DNA of 64,000 nucleotides from a virus: positions 82,189 to 146,188 of the IMG/VR virus record IMGVR_UViG_3300030104_002421. One strand, written 5' to 3'. Below are positions 1 to 8,740 of the stretch, in pieces. The notes under the pieces were generated by a model. The model ran no database searches and was not told where the DNA came from. It worked only from the letters and a program-made list of their open reading frames with translations. Position 1 is the first letter of the stretch, and every line of letters begins with the position of its first letter. The position numbers and the translations under genes were made by a program.

Positions 1-6
1 GAATAA

Positions 7-1374
7 ATGACCAGATATAGTACAACCATGGCACAAATCCAAGAGCAGATGATGTTTGAGGAGTATATTGATGGCGTCCTTCAATTAGATGACGAGGCGT
101 TTAATGAATATTACGATAGTTTGGATAGTGACCAACAACAAGAATTAGAAGAAGTAATTGGTAAAATTGCAAAAGGAATAGGCAAGGTTGCTGTATCTCC
201 TATTACATTGCCATTTAAGGCAGTAAAAGGTATTGCAAAAGGTGTTAAGAAGGTGGCAACATCTTCTCCTGTAAAGAAAGCTGCAGGTGCAATCGCTAGA
301 GGTGCAGGTAAAGCAGCTGCCGCTGGTGCTAAAGGTGCAGTCGCAGGTGTAAAAAAAGGTATCAATAGATTATCTGTATCAGGTAGAGCAGACGCTGCTA
401 AAAAGAAGGCAGATAAAATCGCAAAGAGAAACCAAGAAAGAGAAAGACTGGCAAGAGAAAAAGATAGAGTAGACCAGGAACGCCAAAAAGCAAGAGACGC
501 TATGAAGAAAGACATAGAAAGAGAAAAAACTACCTCTGCTGAATATGATCCTAAAAAAGATAAAGAAAAAAAGGACATGAAAGAAGAAGACATAGAAGAA
601 AAATTTAAACCAACTGCTGGTGAGTTATATGTAGTAACTGCTGGCCCAGGTGATAATGCACAAAAAGTTATTGGCACAAATAAAGATTTGAAGAAAGCTC
701 AAAAGATGAGAGACGATTATAATAAAAAGAATAAACCAAGTAAACCGTCTCACAAAGCAAGAGTTTATGCACAGACTAGGGCATCACAACCTGCAAATAA
801 ATTTAAAACTGGTGATAAAATTATGTATTCTACATATGGCAACAAAGCACAGTTTACAAAAGTTAAAGAAAACTTTTTTAAAGAAGAAGTAGAAGACATA
901 GAAGAATTTTCTGATAGTCAAATCAAAAGGTTACAAAAAGAATATGAACCTTTGAGAGGTAAAGAAACTGGTGTGAATCCACAAAAGTTTGCTAAGCTTC
1001 GTAAGATGATGAAACGAATGAAGAAACCTCAATTAATGGCGCTAGTAAAAGCAAACATACCAATTCTAACATCAGCTGCGAAAGCAAGTTTGGTTATTAA
1101 TCATGGTATGAAATGGTCGTCATTACCAGAAGATTTTTTACCTTATATAGAGGTGTTCGCTGATGATACATTAGATGAACAAAAATCAAAATTTAAAAGT
1201 GTTGATACAAAAGTTTTACAAAGAGTAAGTAAAATGATGAGAGGCACAAAACAAGAGAAACAATCAATAGCAAATATGCTAAATTATTTCATGCCACCTG
1301 AAGTGGTTGATATGATTAGAGACAAGTTTGGCATTAAAATGCCAAGAGGTAAAATAAAATTTACTGATTTATAA
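7..1374 (+). CDS. Lys/Ala-rich probable virion-associated protein
   Basis: The 455-residue product is not recognised with confidence. An acidic N-terminus (about 1-45) is followed by an Ala/Gly/Lys-rich stretch (about 55-125), a highly charged coiled-coil-like segment (about 125-200), and a more globular C-terminal half with basic residues and Trp/Phe/Tyr-containing segments. The composition suits an internal or DNA-contacting virion protein, which is inference. The ATG is the first in frame; the preceding GAATAA may hold the stop of an upstream gene cut by the window edge. A strong GGGAG site just downstream serves the next gene, so the two are probably co-transcribed. Confidence 0.6.
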   Translation: MTRYSTTMAQIQEQMMFEEYIDGVLQLDDEAFNEYYDSLDSDQQQELEEVIGKIAKGIGKVAVSPITLPFKAVKGIAKGVKKVATSSPVKKAAGAIARGAGKAAAAGAKGAVAGVKKGINRLSVSGRADAAKKKADKIAKRNQERERLAREKDRVDQERQKARDAMKKDIEREKTTSAEYDPKKDKEKKDMKEEDIEEKFKPTAGELYVVTAGPGDNAQKVIGTNKDLKKAQKMRDDYNKKNKPSKPSHKARVYAQTRASQPANKFKTGDKIMYSTYGNKAQFTKVKENFFKEEVEDIEEFSDSQIKRLQKEYEPLRGKETGVNPQKFAKLRKMMKRMKKPQLMALVKANIPILTSAAKASLVINHGMKWSSLPEDFLPYIEVFADDTLDEQKSKFKSVDTKVLQRVSKMMRGTKQEKQSIANMLNYFMPPEVVDMIRDKFGIKMPRGKIKFTDL

Positions 1375-1386
1375 AGGGAGACTAAA

Positions 1387-2094
1387 ATGACTGACAAAAA
1401 AATAAAAGGCTGGAATAGTTCGTATTTTGGCGAAGCAAAACCAGGAAGTTTGAAAGATGTAATACAAAATATTACTAACAAACAAAATGCATTAGTAGGT
1501 GATAAACCTGTTGTTGCAGACCCAATTACACCTGAACAAGTAGCAAACAAAGAAAAGTTTAATACTGAAGCAAAATATACTGTTTCTATTGAAACAAATA
1601 AAAACGATAAATCTGATGACGGTGAAGGCTTAGACGCTGTACAACCTAAAGCAGTAAAGAAGAAGTTTAAAGATAGAAAAGACAAAGACATTGACAATGA
1701 TGGTGATGTAGATAGTTCAGATAAATTTCTTCACAAAAGACGAAAAGCAATCTCAAAGGCAGTAAAAAAAGATGAAGGCGCTATGAAGCGTGGTGACCAT
1801 TTAGATACTTTTAAACCTAAACCTAAAAAAGAAAAACATAAACCAGGACATGATGAAGATGAAAAAGGTAAAGATAAGAATGGTGTAAAGGTTCATGGTG
1901 AACAAGCTGACAAATGGGAAGCAGTAAGAGCATTTAAAGTATCATCTATGAAAGACGCTTTAGCAAAAGTATATGCTGAAAAATTAGAAGATGATGATAC
2001 ACCAGAGGTAAAAGATACTATCAAAGGTCTTAAAAAAGCAAGTCAATCACATGCTAAACAGGCTAAATCTTTAGAAAAACAAATTAAAGATTAA
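1387..2094 (+). CDS. Charged protein with EF-hand/dockerin-like calcium loop
   Basis: A hydrophilic, Lys/Asp/Glu-rich protein of 235 residues. Around residues 98-120 is DKDIDNDGDVDSSDKFLHKR, an Asp-rich loop of the dockerin/EF-hand type that in other proteins binds calcium; the same kind of motif occurs in structural proteins of marine T4-like phages. The rest looks disordered, with a helical C-terminus. It starts 12 nt after the preceding gene behind GGGAG and ends 1 nt before the next ATG, so it belongs to the same operon. A structural or scaffolding role is likely but unproven. Confidence 0.6.
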   Translation: MTDKKIKGWNSSYFGEAKPGSLKDVIQNITNKQNALVGDKPVVADPITPEQVANKEKFNTEAKYTVSIETNKNDKSDDGEGLDAVQPKAVKKKFKDRKDKDIDNDGDVDSSDKFLHKRRKAISKAVKKDEGAMKRGDHLDTFKPKPKKEKHKPGHDEDEKGKDKNGVKVHGEQADKWEAVRAFKVSSMKDALAKVYAEKLEDDDTPEVKDTIKGLKKASQSHAKQAKSLEKQIKD

Positions 2095-2095
2095 C

Positions 2096-2686
2096 ATGAA
2101 GTATTCCGCTCTGGCGGAGACGATTAAAGGCATCCATATTATACAGGAAGCAGATAGTCTCCCAACTATATACTGTGATATGGATGGCGTCTTGGTAGAT
2201 TTTGCCAAAGGCATTGATAAAATGTTTACGCTTAAATCTAAAGACCCAAGTATGCCGGGACCTATGCAAACGGCAGGTTATTCTGACGCCAAAGATTGGT
2301 TAAAAGCACCAATGACGGCGGCAAAATGGCAACCTATACATGATTACCCTATGTTTTGGCCTACACTACCGTGGATGAAAGACGGTTTAAAATTGTGGTC
2401 CTACATAAGGAAATTCAATCCACACATTCTATCTGCCTATACACCATTTGATAAGAATAGTATTAAAGGTAAACAATTGTGGATACAACGAAACTTAAAA
2501 CTAACGGACTCTAGTAGAATCCATTTAGTTAGAAGAAGTGAGAAGCGAGTATATGCTAATGGTAATGTATTAATTGATGATTATGGTAAGAATACTAAAG
2601 AATGGAAAAATTACAAAGGTATTCCTATCAAACATAAATCCGCTTCAAGTACAATTTCCTCGTTAAGAAAACTTGGATTTGTATAA
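2096..2686 (+). CDS. HAD-family 5'-nucleotidase-like hydrolase
   Basis: The motif YCDMDGVLVDF at about residues 26-36 is HAD motif I (DxDGxxxD), with the nucleophile Asp and the acid/base Asp two residues on. A later LIDDYGKN (about 160-167) fits motif IV, and SAYT plus a Lys-rich segment fit motifs II/III. Overall it resembles the cytosolic 5'(3')-deoxyribonucleotidase (NT5C) branch common in phages, which dephosphorylates deoxynucleoside monophosphates and could serve nucleotide salvage. The substrate is inferred. A late-promoter octamer lies over the end of the gene. Confidence 0.75.
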   Translation: MKYSALAETIKGIHIIQEADSLPTIYCDMDGVLVDFAKGIDKMFTLKSKDPSMPGPMQTAGYSDAKDWLKAPMTAAKWQPIHDYPMFWPTLPWMKDGLKLWSYIRKFNPHILSAYTPFDKNSIKGKQLWIQRNLKLTDSSRIHLVRRSEKRVYANGNVLIDDYGKNTKEWKNYKGIPIKHKSASSTISSLRKLGFV

Positions 2687-2689
2687 ATA
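2682..2689 (+). promoter_or_regulatory. T4-type late promoter octamer (TATAAATA)
   Basis: TATAAATAG overlaps the stop of the HAD gene. Known T4 late promoters use TATAAATA at -13 to -6, which puts +1 near 2695. It would drive the structural gene at 2738 with a leader of about 43 nt carrying a good AAGGAG site. Confidence 0.6.
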
Positions 2690-2737
2690 GTAGTTAATAA
2701 CTAGTTATAAACAAAACTTAATTAAGGAGAATTAAAA

Positions 2738-3490
2738 ATGGGACTATGGGGAAAATCTACTTCCGCAGATAGTAGACCAAAGTTTCTGAAAGGTGACGGC
2801 GCTGAAGGTGCAGGGGGCAAATTAGAAGACGCTCTAGCAACAACTAGAGGCTGGGAACTTAAAGCAGGAACAGCGGCAAGCGGAAACGACAACGCTAGTG
2901 CTCAGAGTGAAATTTTAGTCGCAATAGGCGGACTATCTTCTACACTTGGCGCTGCTAACTTAATGTCTGTTGACTGGACTGATGGAACTTACGGACACGC
3001 AGGTTCAACTGACTTTGATATCGTATTTACATATGACGAAGCAGTTACAGTAACATCAGCAACGGCAACGGCAAACAACACAATTTCAAACAAAGTATTT
3101 ACATCAATGCAAATATTAGGTCCAACTGATATGGCTTCAGACGCTGATATGAAAATGCAATACTACTCTGGTAGTGGTACAAACAGAATTGTATTTAGAG
3201 GTAGAATACCTGCAGCTGGTGTTGCAGGCGGTTATATCGCAATTGCAGACGCTACAGCGGCAATGGCAACAGACGGATCTTCAGCAATGGTTGATGGTAA
3301 CGGAACAACCGTACCTTCAGCAGACGCCGACCACGCAGGTGGTTCAGCGGCAGCAGGTGCTGATGGTGGAAGTTCAATTTGGGGAACCGCTATTAAGCGT
3401 ACTGGTTCTTCATCAATGACTTTAGAAACTAAAACTGGTTCATCAAGTGGAACATCTTCACTTGTTTTAACTGGTGTTGTTTTAGGTTAA
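2738..3490 (+). CDS. Probable virion structural protein, beta-rich
   Basis: The 250-residue product begins MGLWGKSTSADSRPK and continues with Ala/Gly/Ser/Thr-rich sequence lacking cysteine. The MGLWG-type start followed by low-complexity, beta-rich sequence is typical of structural proteins of T4-like marine phages. It is fronted by a late octamer and an AAGGAG ribosome site and followed by hairpins, so it looks like a strongly expressed late transcription unit. The exact virion role (capsid decoration, neck or fibre) cannot be told from sequence. Confidence 0.6.
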   Translation: MGLWGKSTSADSRPKFLKGDGAEGAGGKLEDALATTRGWELKAGTAASGNDNASAQSEILVAIGGLSSTLGAANLMSVDWTDGTYGHAGSTDFDIVFTYDEAVTVTSATATANNTISNKVFTSMQILGPTDMASDADMKMQYYSGSGTNRIVFRGRIPAAGVAGGYIAIADATAAMATDGSSAMVDGNGTTVPSADADHAGGSAAAGADGGSSIWGTAIKRTGSSSMTLETKTGSSSGTSSLVLTGVVLG

Positions 3491-3503
3491 TAAATAGAAT
3501 TAA

Positions 3504-3525
3504 ATGGGGAGAAATAACTCCCCAT
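3504..3525 (+). terminator. Stem-loop after the structural gene
   Basis: An 8-bp perfect stem ATGGGGAG/CTCCCCAT with a 6-nt AT loop lies 14 nt after the stop codon. It has no long T run, so it may be a terminator or an mRNA 3'-end stabiliser. Confidence 0.5.
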
Positions 3526-3533
3526 ATAATGAT

Positions 3534-3585
3534 GAGAGTAAAGCGTATGCATACTCTCAGTAGCATTCCCCTAATACATACGGGG
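3534..3585 (+). other. Two further hairpins in the 5' leader of the 3608 gene
   Basis: GAGAGTA/TACTCTC (3534-3540 with 3552-3558, 11-nt loop) is followed by a weaker CCCC/GGGG hairpin (3568-3571 with 3582-3585). With the 3504 stem the 117-bp gap carries three successive stem-loops ahead of the AAGGAG site at about 3593. No known riboswitch is recognised. Confidence 0.4.
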
Positions 3586-3607
3586 TTTATATAAGGAGAA
3601 AAAAAAC

Positions 3608-4279
3608 ATGGCTGATAAAAAAATCACAGCTTTAACTGACCTAGGTTCTGGTAACATAGCGTCAGCTGACTTACTACATGTTATTGATGATCCATCTGGA
3701 ACACCAATTAACAAAAAAATATCTATAGCGAGTTTGTTCGCTTCAATTCCAACTGCTGTTGCAATCAATCCAGGTGCTTCTGCTAATGTAACAATTAACA
3801 GTTCAGCAACGGACTCTGACTTTATCGTTTCAAATGATGACGAAGAAGCATTTAGAGTAGATGGTGCAAATAGAGAGGTTGTTATTAACGAAGCTTCAGG
3901 ACAAACAGACCTTAGAGCGGAAACTAACAGTTACTCAACTGCTTTACTTGTTGACGCTTCTGCTGATAATGTACAAATCAACGCTACACCAGTTTTTGGG
4001 TTAACTCAATTACTAACAGGTGCAGGTGCGGTTGATGTTGTTTCTGCTATCACAGAGGTAGTATCAACAGGTGCTCAAGCAGGAACTTTTGCTGACGGAG
4101 TAGAAGGTCAAATTAAGTTTATTGTTATGAAAACTGACGGTGGAGATTATACAATTACACCAACAAACTTTAATAGTGGTTCAACAATCACTCTTAATGA
4201 CGCTGGTGACGCTGTATTATTACTATTCACAAATAGTGCATGGTACTTAATTTCTAACCAAGGTGCGACAATAGCATAA
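3608..4279 (+). CDS. Probable tail fibre/appendage structural protein
   Basis: The 223-residue product starts [16 protein letters not shown] and contains [19 protein letters not shown] at about 20-38, an opening I associate with appendage or fibre-type proteins of marine phages. The remainder is Asn/Thr/Ser/Ala-rich and probably beta-structured, ending with a hydrophobic [16 protein letters not shown] segment. It has a strong AAGGAG site and a terminator right after its stop, so it forms its own late unit. The family is recognised from general pattern only. Confidence 0.6.
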   Translation: MADKKITALTDLGSGNIASADLLHVIDDPSGTPINKKISIASLFASIPTAVAINPGASANVTINSSATDSDFIVSNDDEEAFRVDGANREVVINEASGQTDLRAETNSYSTALLVDASADNVQINATPVFGLTQLLTGAGAVDVVSAITEVVSTGAQAGTFADGVEGQIKFIVMKTDGGDYTITPTNFNSGSTITLNDAGDAVLLLFTNSAWYLISNQGATIA

Positions 4280-4292
4280 TAATTAATTAGTG

Positions 4293-4315
4293 AGGGCGCT
4301 ACGGCGCCCTTTCTT
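4293..4315 (+). terminator. Rho-independent-like terminator
   Basis: AGGGCGC/GCGCCCT forms a 7-bp GC-rich stem with a TACG tetraloop, followed by TTCTT. It sits between the appendage gene and the next operon. Confidence 0.75.
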
Positions 4316-4329
4316 ACCATGGAGTAAAT

Positions 4330-4545
4330 ATGAATAAAGAAACACTTGAAGCGAAAAAGACACAGTTACTAGAAAATAAATCAATAGTAATGAACCAGAT
4401 AAATGACGGTACAAGACTATTAGAAAAGGCGAAAGCAGATTTGAATGCCCTTTTAGGTGCCATTCAGGTCGTTGACCAACTTTTGGAAGAAACTGGAGAC
4501 ATAGATAGGTCAAAGGAGGCGAATAAAGATGGTACAAAGAATTAG
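4330..4545 (+). CDS. Small coiled-coil protein
   Basis: A 71-residue, mostly helical protein with heptad-like hydrophobics across residues 5-55 (MNQINDGTRLLEKAKADLNA, then LLGAIQVVDQLLE). There is no signal peptide or catalytic motif. It is the first gene of a run of overlapping ORFs and overlaps the next start by 17 nt. Such short helical proteins are common in phage structural modules; function unknown. Confidence 0.55.
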   Translation: MNKETLEAKKTQLLENKSIVMNQINDGTRLLEKAKADLNALLGAIQVVDQLLEETGDIDRSKEANKDGTKN

Positions 4546-4750
4546 ATACGGTGCAGGGGGCGTTCCTTACTATGAACAAACAACTGACATTGAAAAAGAA
4601 AAGGCTGAATTAGAGGCAAGTTTAAAACAATCTAAAGCGGCAAAAAAAGAACGCCAAGATAAGGCGAAAAAGAAAAAGAAAAAAGTAATACAGGAAATCA
4701 TGGGAGATGACCTGAACGAAGAAAAGGAGTTATTAGATGAAATCATTTAA
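4529..4750 (+). CDS. Small charged coiled-coil protein
   Basis: 73 residues. The start MVQRIRYGAGGVPYYEQ is followed by a Lys/Glu-rich helix (about 20-60). AAAGGAGG lies just upstream of the ATG and inside the previous gene, so this start is well supported. It overlaps the following gene by 14 nt. No function is assigned. Confidence 0.55.
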   Translation: MVQRIRYGAGGVPYYEQTTDIEKEKAELEASLKQSKAAKKERQDKAKKKKKKVIQEIMGDDLNEEKELLDEII

Positions 4751-5168
4751 AGAGTTTGACAACAAACAGATAGATGAAGTATTAGCTAAAACTACTCCGG
4801 TCAATGCACCTGCTGATAGTGATATGGCATTAAACGATATTACAAATGATGAAATCGTTAGTCGTATAAATCACTTTGTTGGTTCAATTGCAAGTATGGA
4901 ACATATTAATCCAATGGCTGCAGTTAATCATTTAAGAAGTAAGTTACATGGACTAGGTGTAGAGTTTGCTGGGGAAGTTTCTATGCCAGAAACAGTAAAA
5001 AACGGAACAGTTAGTATACCATTAAGTAAATTTGGTGGTGTGTATGGAAAAACAGGTGAAGAACCTGCAGGTGAGGTAAAAAATGATGATGGTGTGGTAA
5101 GAAATTTATCTCTTACATACGAAACATTAAAAAACGGAGCATGCAAGGTTTACGCTAAATTAGTTTAG
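4737..5168 (+). CDS. Conserved-looking phage protein, unknown function
   Basis: 143 residues: an acidic helical N-terminus and a C-terminal half that looks beta-rich and globular (GTVSIPLSKFGGVYGK, later LSLTYETLKNGACKVYAKL). AAAAGGAG precedes the ATG. There is no enzyme motif. Placement among small overlapping genes with similar strong ribosome sites suggests a structural-module accessory role. Confidence 0.55.
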   Translation: MKSFKEFDNKQIDEVLAKTTPVNAPADSDMALNDITNDEIVSRINHFVGSIASMEHINPMAAVNHLRSKLHGLGVEFAGEVSMPETVKNGTVSIPLSKFGGVYGKTGEEPAGEVKNDDGVVRNLSLTYETLKNGACKVYAKLV

Positions 5169-5176
5169 GACCTAGA

Positions 5177-5542
5177 ATGAGATTTGATAAGCTAACGAAG
5201 GACAATGTCCTTATGTTCGCAATACAAAATTACGACAATCCTCAGGCAGAGGGTGAAAAAGAGTTTTATGATGACATGAAACGCTTTAAGTATCTTAAAC
5301 GATTGTTTAAGAAGTTCAGTAAGACTGGCATACTTAAAGAACGATTGATTATGAACCACATAATTGTATTAGCAAATGTGTTTGGTCCAGAAGCAGTCAA
5401 AGTTTTATTATTCTTTAAGATTGACCAAATGTTTTGGCCACAATTGAAAACTTTTTTAATATTTTTGAATTATATGACTATGGACGAATTGACACAAATC
5501 TCTTTAGATGATAAACTATTAGAAACCTTAAAGGGGATATAA
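5177..5542 (+). CDS. Helical protein of the structural module, unknown function
   Basis: 121 residues, rich in Phe, Leu and Lys. An N-terminal charged part is followed by hydrophobic helices (IIVLANVFGPEAVKVLLFF and FLIFLNYMTMDELTQ). The helices contain charged breaks, so they are not clearly transmembrane. The stop TAA is followed directly by the ATG of the next gene. I associate this gene pair with marine T4-like phages but no function is known to me. Confidence 0.55.
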   Translation: MRFDKLTKDNVLMFAIQNYDNPQAEGEKEFYDDMKRFKYLKRLFKKFSKTGILKERLIMNHIIVLANVFGPEAVKVLLFFKIDQMFWPQLKTFLIFLNYMTMDELTQISLDDKLLETLKGI

Positions 5543-6148
5543 ATGGCAAGCAGAGCAATAGACGCTTTTATTACTTTTCGTTTTTTAAAATTGTTAGTAA
5601 CGCCATTTAATAAGACTGAGGCATTTAAGTTAGGTATTATTAATGATAGAGGTAAAGTTTTAAGAAGATATAAGACACTTGAGCGAATAGAAGAAAGGCA
5701 AGCATATACTATTTTACACAGGCTCGTTTTCAATATAAAGAAATTAATTGAAAAGATTCCTGGTGGTAAGTCCAGATTGGCGAGTTATGCTGCCGCTCTA
5801 TTTCTTATTAAAGAACATGTTGACCAAATGCATGATAGTGATGGAGAATTACTTGAAAAAGAGTTTTATAAATATTTAAAAGATAATGATTTAATTGAAG
5901 AAGATGATGGTATCATAAGAGAAGATATCTCATTTGCAGATAAATTATTAAAAGGTTCTTACAGATTAGTAAATGATGTAGGGACAGATGAGGATGATAA
6001 AGTGATTGGAAAAAGAGGCGACATAGTATCAGTATATGCTGATAGTCATGCCAAAGATAATGTTATGGGACAGGATGTATTTGAAGTTATACACGATAAA
6101 ACAAAAGATGTTTTATTAGTAACAGTAGAGGATATAGAAGAAGCATGA
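5543..6148 (+). CDS. Structural-module protein, unknown function
   Basis: 201 residues. The N-terminal two-thirds is helical and basic (SRAIDAFITFRFLKLLVTPF, then TILHRLVFNIKKLIEKIPG), and the C-terminal third is acidic and beta-like (KGSYRLVNDVGTDEDDKVIG...). It abuts the previous stop, has AAAGGGG ahead of the ATG and overlaps the next gene by 4 nt (ATGA), so translational coupling is likely. No enzyme motif is seen. Confidence 0.55.
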   Translation: MASRAIDAFITFRFLKLLVTPFNKTEAFKLGIINDRGKVLRRYKTLERIEERQAYTILHRLVFNIKKLIEKIPGGKSRLASYAAALFLIKEHVDQMHDSDGELLEKEFYKYLKDNDLIEEDDGIIREDISFADKLLKGSYRLVNDVGTDEDDKVIGKRGDIVSVYADSHAKDNVMGQDVFEVIHDKTKDVLLVTVEDIEEA

Positions 6149-7221
6149 CCAGGAGTTTTTCAGATTTTTCAGCAGGTTTACTTGCATTGAAAGAGAGTTT
6201 AGAAAAGAAAGAAGACATAGCAAATGTCGCTGGTGATGGTGCGGTTTCTATGCCACCCACAGCAAGAAAACCTATCAAAAGAAAGAAGATGACATTTAAT
6301 GTCTCTCCAGAAGTTTTTGCCGCTTTTAAAAAAGGTAAATCAAAGTTTGAAAAATGGTCAAAATATTTAGACCTAACTGACGAAAGTCAAGCAGCGATAT
6401 ATTCCTGGGCAATCAAAAATCATACAGGTGTTATTATACTACAAAATTCTGTAACAGGAGAAATAAGAGCGATTAGACATAATAGAATGGGTGGTGGACA
6501 ATGGCACAAATTATCCAGAGGTTTAAAAACAGAAGCAAGTGAATTACCAAAAGAAGTTTTAGATGACGCTGAAGATATAGTAAAAGATTTAAAATCTAAA
6601 AAAGCAGACTTTGTAAAAAGATATGGCAAAGACGCTAAGAAAGTTATGTATGCTACAGCAATGAAACAAGCAAAAGCAAAACATGGCATAGAGGGTAAAG
6701 AATTTGGTTCTATTATCAAACAAATTAAAGATAGTATAGATAACATTGGTGTTAAAAAAGAAAGTATTAATACACAAGCAGAAAAACAATTGTATGAAAC
6801 ACCAGCAAAACCACACGAAAACAATATAACAGTTTTACGAAATATAGTAAAAGAAAATGTTACAAAGAAAGTAATTTTTGAAAAAGCAGGAACTATGAGG
6901 GTTGATCCTGAAACTGCTAAAACATTATTATCCGTATATGATGAATTAGATGAAGCATTAAAGAGTAAGTTTCAAAAGATGTTAAACTTTAATCAAATGG
7001 GTCTTAAATCATTAAGAAACATGGCATACGAAATCGCAACATACGGTGAACCTCAAGGTCTAGCAAGACCTATTGCGAGTATAGGTAATATGAAATCACC
7101 AAGAAGTCGTCCAGCATACGCTTTAAATGCAAAAAAGAAGAAAGAAATTAAATCTACGGCAAAAGGTCCTGGTCTAGGTACATCTATGCCTATGATGAAT
7201 ATAACAGCGAGGAAGAAATAA
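6145..7221 (+). CDS. Basic structural-module protein, unknown function
   Basis: 358 residues, Lys-rich throughout. Residues about 45-125 look globular and include NHTGVIILQNSVTGEIRAI and a GGGQWHKLSRG loop; the middle (about 130-220) is a Lys/Ala/Asp-rich helical linker; the C-terminus is basic. It begins in ATGA overlap with the previous gene and ends overlapping the lipase start by one base. No catalytic signature is visible. Confidence 0.5.
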   Translation: MTRSFSDFSAGLLALKESLEKKEDIANVAGDGAVSMPPTARKPIKRKKMTFNVSPEVFAAFKKGKSKFEKWSKYLDLTDESQAAIYSWAIKNHTGVIILQNSVTGEIRAIRHNRMGGGQWHKLSRGLKTEASELPKEVLDDAEDIVKDLKSKKADFVKRYGKDAKKVMYATAMKQAKAKHGIEGKEFGSIIKQIKDSIDNIGVKKESINTQAEKQLYETPAKPHENNITVLRNIVKENVTKKVIFEKAGTMRVDPETAKTLLSVYDELDEALKSKFQKMLNFNQMGLKSLRNMAYEIATYGEPQGLARPIASIGNMKSPRSRPAYALNAKKKKEIKSTAKGPGLGTSMPMMNITARKK

Positions 7222-7970
7222 TGTTAGGACTACAACCAGAATTTTCGTGGAAGAACTCCACAATACTTGCCAAAGCGTCAGCAACGGCATACAATAATTT
7301 AAGTGCTTTTCAAAAGCAATTTGATCCAGAAGCAGTAATGTTTGATAAAGACGGTACACAGGTGTTTTGTTGGAAAGATGATAAACATGCTTGTGTTGCA
7401 TTTAGAGGTACAGAACCAAATCAATGGTCTGATATTAAAGCAGACTTAAAAATAAGACGAGTAAAATGTCCTACAGGATTTGTACATAGAGGATTTAGAG
7501 ACGCTTTAGACGAAGTATGGACAGATGTAGTGGCATGGATATCTAAACAAAAATGTCAACATGTATTCTTTACTGGTCATAGTTTAGGTGGTGCATTAGC
7601 AACACTAGCTGCAAGTAGATGGAACACAGTAACAACACATCTATACACATATGGATCACCAAGAGTAGGTGGTAAGAAGTTTATACAATCATTTCTTACA
7701 AGAAACAGATATAGATTTAGAAACAATAACGATATAGTAACAAGAGTACCATTTGAGATATTTGGATATAAACATGTATCAGGTGAAGGTGGTAACTTTA
7801 TCTATTTTGATATTGATGGTAATGTTGCAACAAAATTTAGTAGATGGTATATGTTTAAACAATGGTGGAAAGGTACATTTAGAGGTGTATCACATTTAAA
7901 AGTAGATGGTTTTAGCGACCATTCTATGACTAACTACTACGAATATTGTAAAAGAGAAATGGATAAGTAA
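7221..7970 (+). CDS. Class-3 (fungal-type) lipase/esterase
   Basis: An alpha/beta-hydrolase of 249 residues. The nucleophile elbow FTGHSLGGALATLAA lies near residues 116-130, with Ser in GHSLG. The acid is probably the Asp of RNNNDIVTRVPF (about residue 173) and the base the His of SDHSMTNYYEY (about 235), the usual order for lipase_3 proteins (PF01764-type), so the catalytic triad looks complete. AFRGTEPNQWSD near residue 60 also fits the family. There is no signal peptide. It is embedded in a structural/lysis module, so it may act on host lipids at lysis or as a virion enzyme; this role is inferred. Confidence 0.85.
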   Translation: MLGLQPEFSWKNSTILAKASATAYNNLSAFQKQFDPEAVMFDKDGTQVFCWKDDKHACVAFRGTEPNQWSDIKADLKIRRVKCPTGFVHRGFRDALDEVWTDVVAWISKQKCQHVFFTGHSLGGALATLAASRWNTVTTHLYTYGSPRVGGKKFIQSFLTRNRYRFRNNNDIVTRVPFEIFGYKHVSGEGGNFIYFDIDGNVATKFSRWYMFKQWWKGTFRGVSHLKVDGFSDHSMTNYYEYCKREMDK

Positions 7971-8257
7971 TGTGGGATATGATTGAAAGAATGGCAAGTG
8001 ATAGATTGTGGATTTATACTGCTATTTTTGGGTCATTGTTTGGCGCTGCTTTTTTATTTTGGTTTAAAGATACAAGAATGGCAACATGGGGTGTGGCAAA
8101 GTTTGACCGCACATTAGAATTTTTAGTAAAGCGTTGGGGTTGGACTTGGTTACAAAATGACCCAGAGGCATGGCGTAAGAAATATCCTAAAATTACATCA
8201 AAGATAGACGATTTAGAGGAGAGGATCAAAGATTTAGAAAAATTTGATAATCAATAA
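7970..8257 (+). CDS. Small membrane protein with C-terminal helix
   Basis: 95 residues: one transmembrane helix at about 13-32 (LWIYTAIFGSLFGAAFLFWF), an amphipathic Trp-rich segment and a coiled-coil tail (KIDDLEERIKDLEKF). It overlaps the lipase stop by one base. With several other single-span proteins to 10.3 kb it forms a membrane-protein run; a holin or lysis-accessory role is possible but not shown. Confidence 0.5.
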   Translation: MWDMIERMASDRLWIYTAIFGSLFGAAFLFWFKDTRMATWGVAKFDRTLEFLVKRWGWTWLQNDPEAWRKKYPKITSKIDDLEERIKDLEKFDNQ

Positions 8258-8273
8258 AGAAAGTGATTAAGAT

Positions 8274-8738
8274 ATGAAAATAAGCGATAATACATCCGTG
8301 GCAATGCCAATGAGGAATTTAATTTCCATTGTTGTAGCTGTAGGATTAGGTGTATGGGCCTACTTTGGGATAGTTGAAAGATTAAACCAAGCAGAAACAA
8401 ATATCATTTTAATTAAAGAAGATATTACTAACGAAACTAATAGACTTGATGGTACAATTTTAAGTTTAAAAGAAGGTGATATTGATGAAAACACAGAATT
8501 TAGGATTAAATGGCCGAGAGGAGAAATGGGTACTCTTCCAGCTGATAGTGAACAATATATGCTGATAGAATTTCTATCAGGACAAGTGGAAACTATGCAG
8601 GCACAAATGGAAGGTATGATGAATAATTCCGTGAACATTAAGAGGTTGCAAACTGATATTGAAAAGATGTTATCAGATATAGAAGAACTAAAGGATAGAG
8701 TTAGACAAAATGGTTCTAATATGACAATTGGGGAGTAA
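8274..8738 (+). CDS. Single-pass membrane protein with periplasmic-type coiled coil
   Basis: 154 residues: a hydrophobic segment (about 14-33, LISIVVAVGLGVWAYFGIV) and a long helical, heptad-rich domain interrupted near residue 80 by a short IKWPRGEMGTLPADSEQ insert. The topology resembles inner-membrane spanin or membrane-tethered virion accessory proteins. The next gene follows after 2 nt. Function is not established. Confidence 0.5.
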   Translation: MKISDNTSVAMPMRNLISIVVAVGLGVWAYFGIVERLNQAETNIILIKEDITNETNRLDGTILSLKEGDIDENTEFRIKWPRGEMGTLPADSEQYMLIEFLSGQVETMQAQMEGMMNNSVNIKRLQTDIEKMLSDIEELKDRVRQNGSNMTIGE

Positions 8739-8740
8739 AT

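Noticed and set aside
3174-3419. 81-residue Gln-rich ORF inside the structural gene at 2738
   Set aside because: Fully nested in the other frame, no ribosome site, low-complexity shadow.
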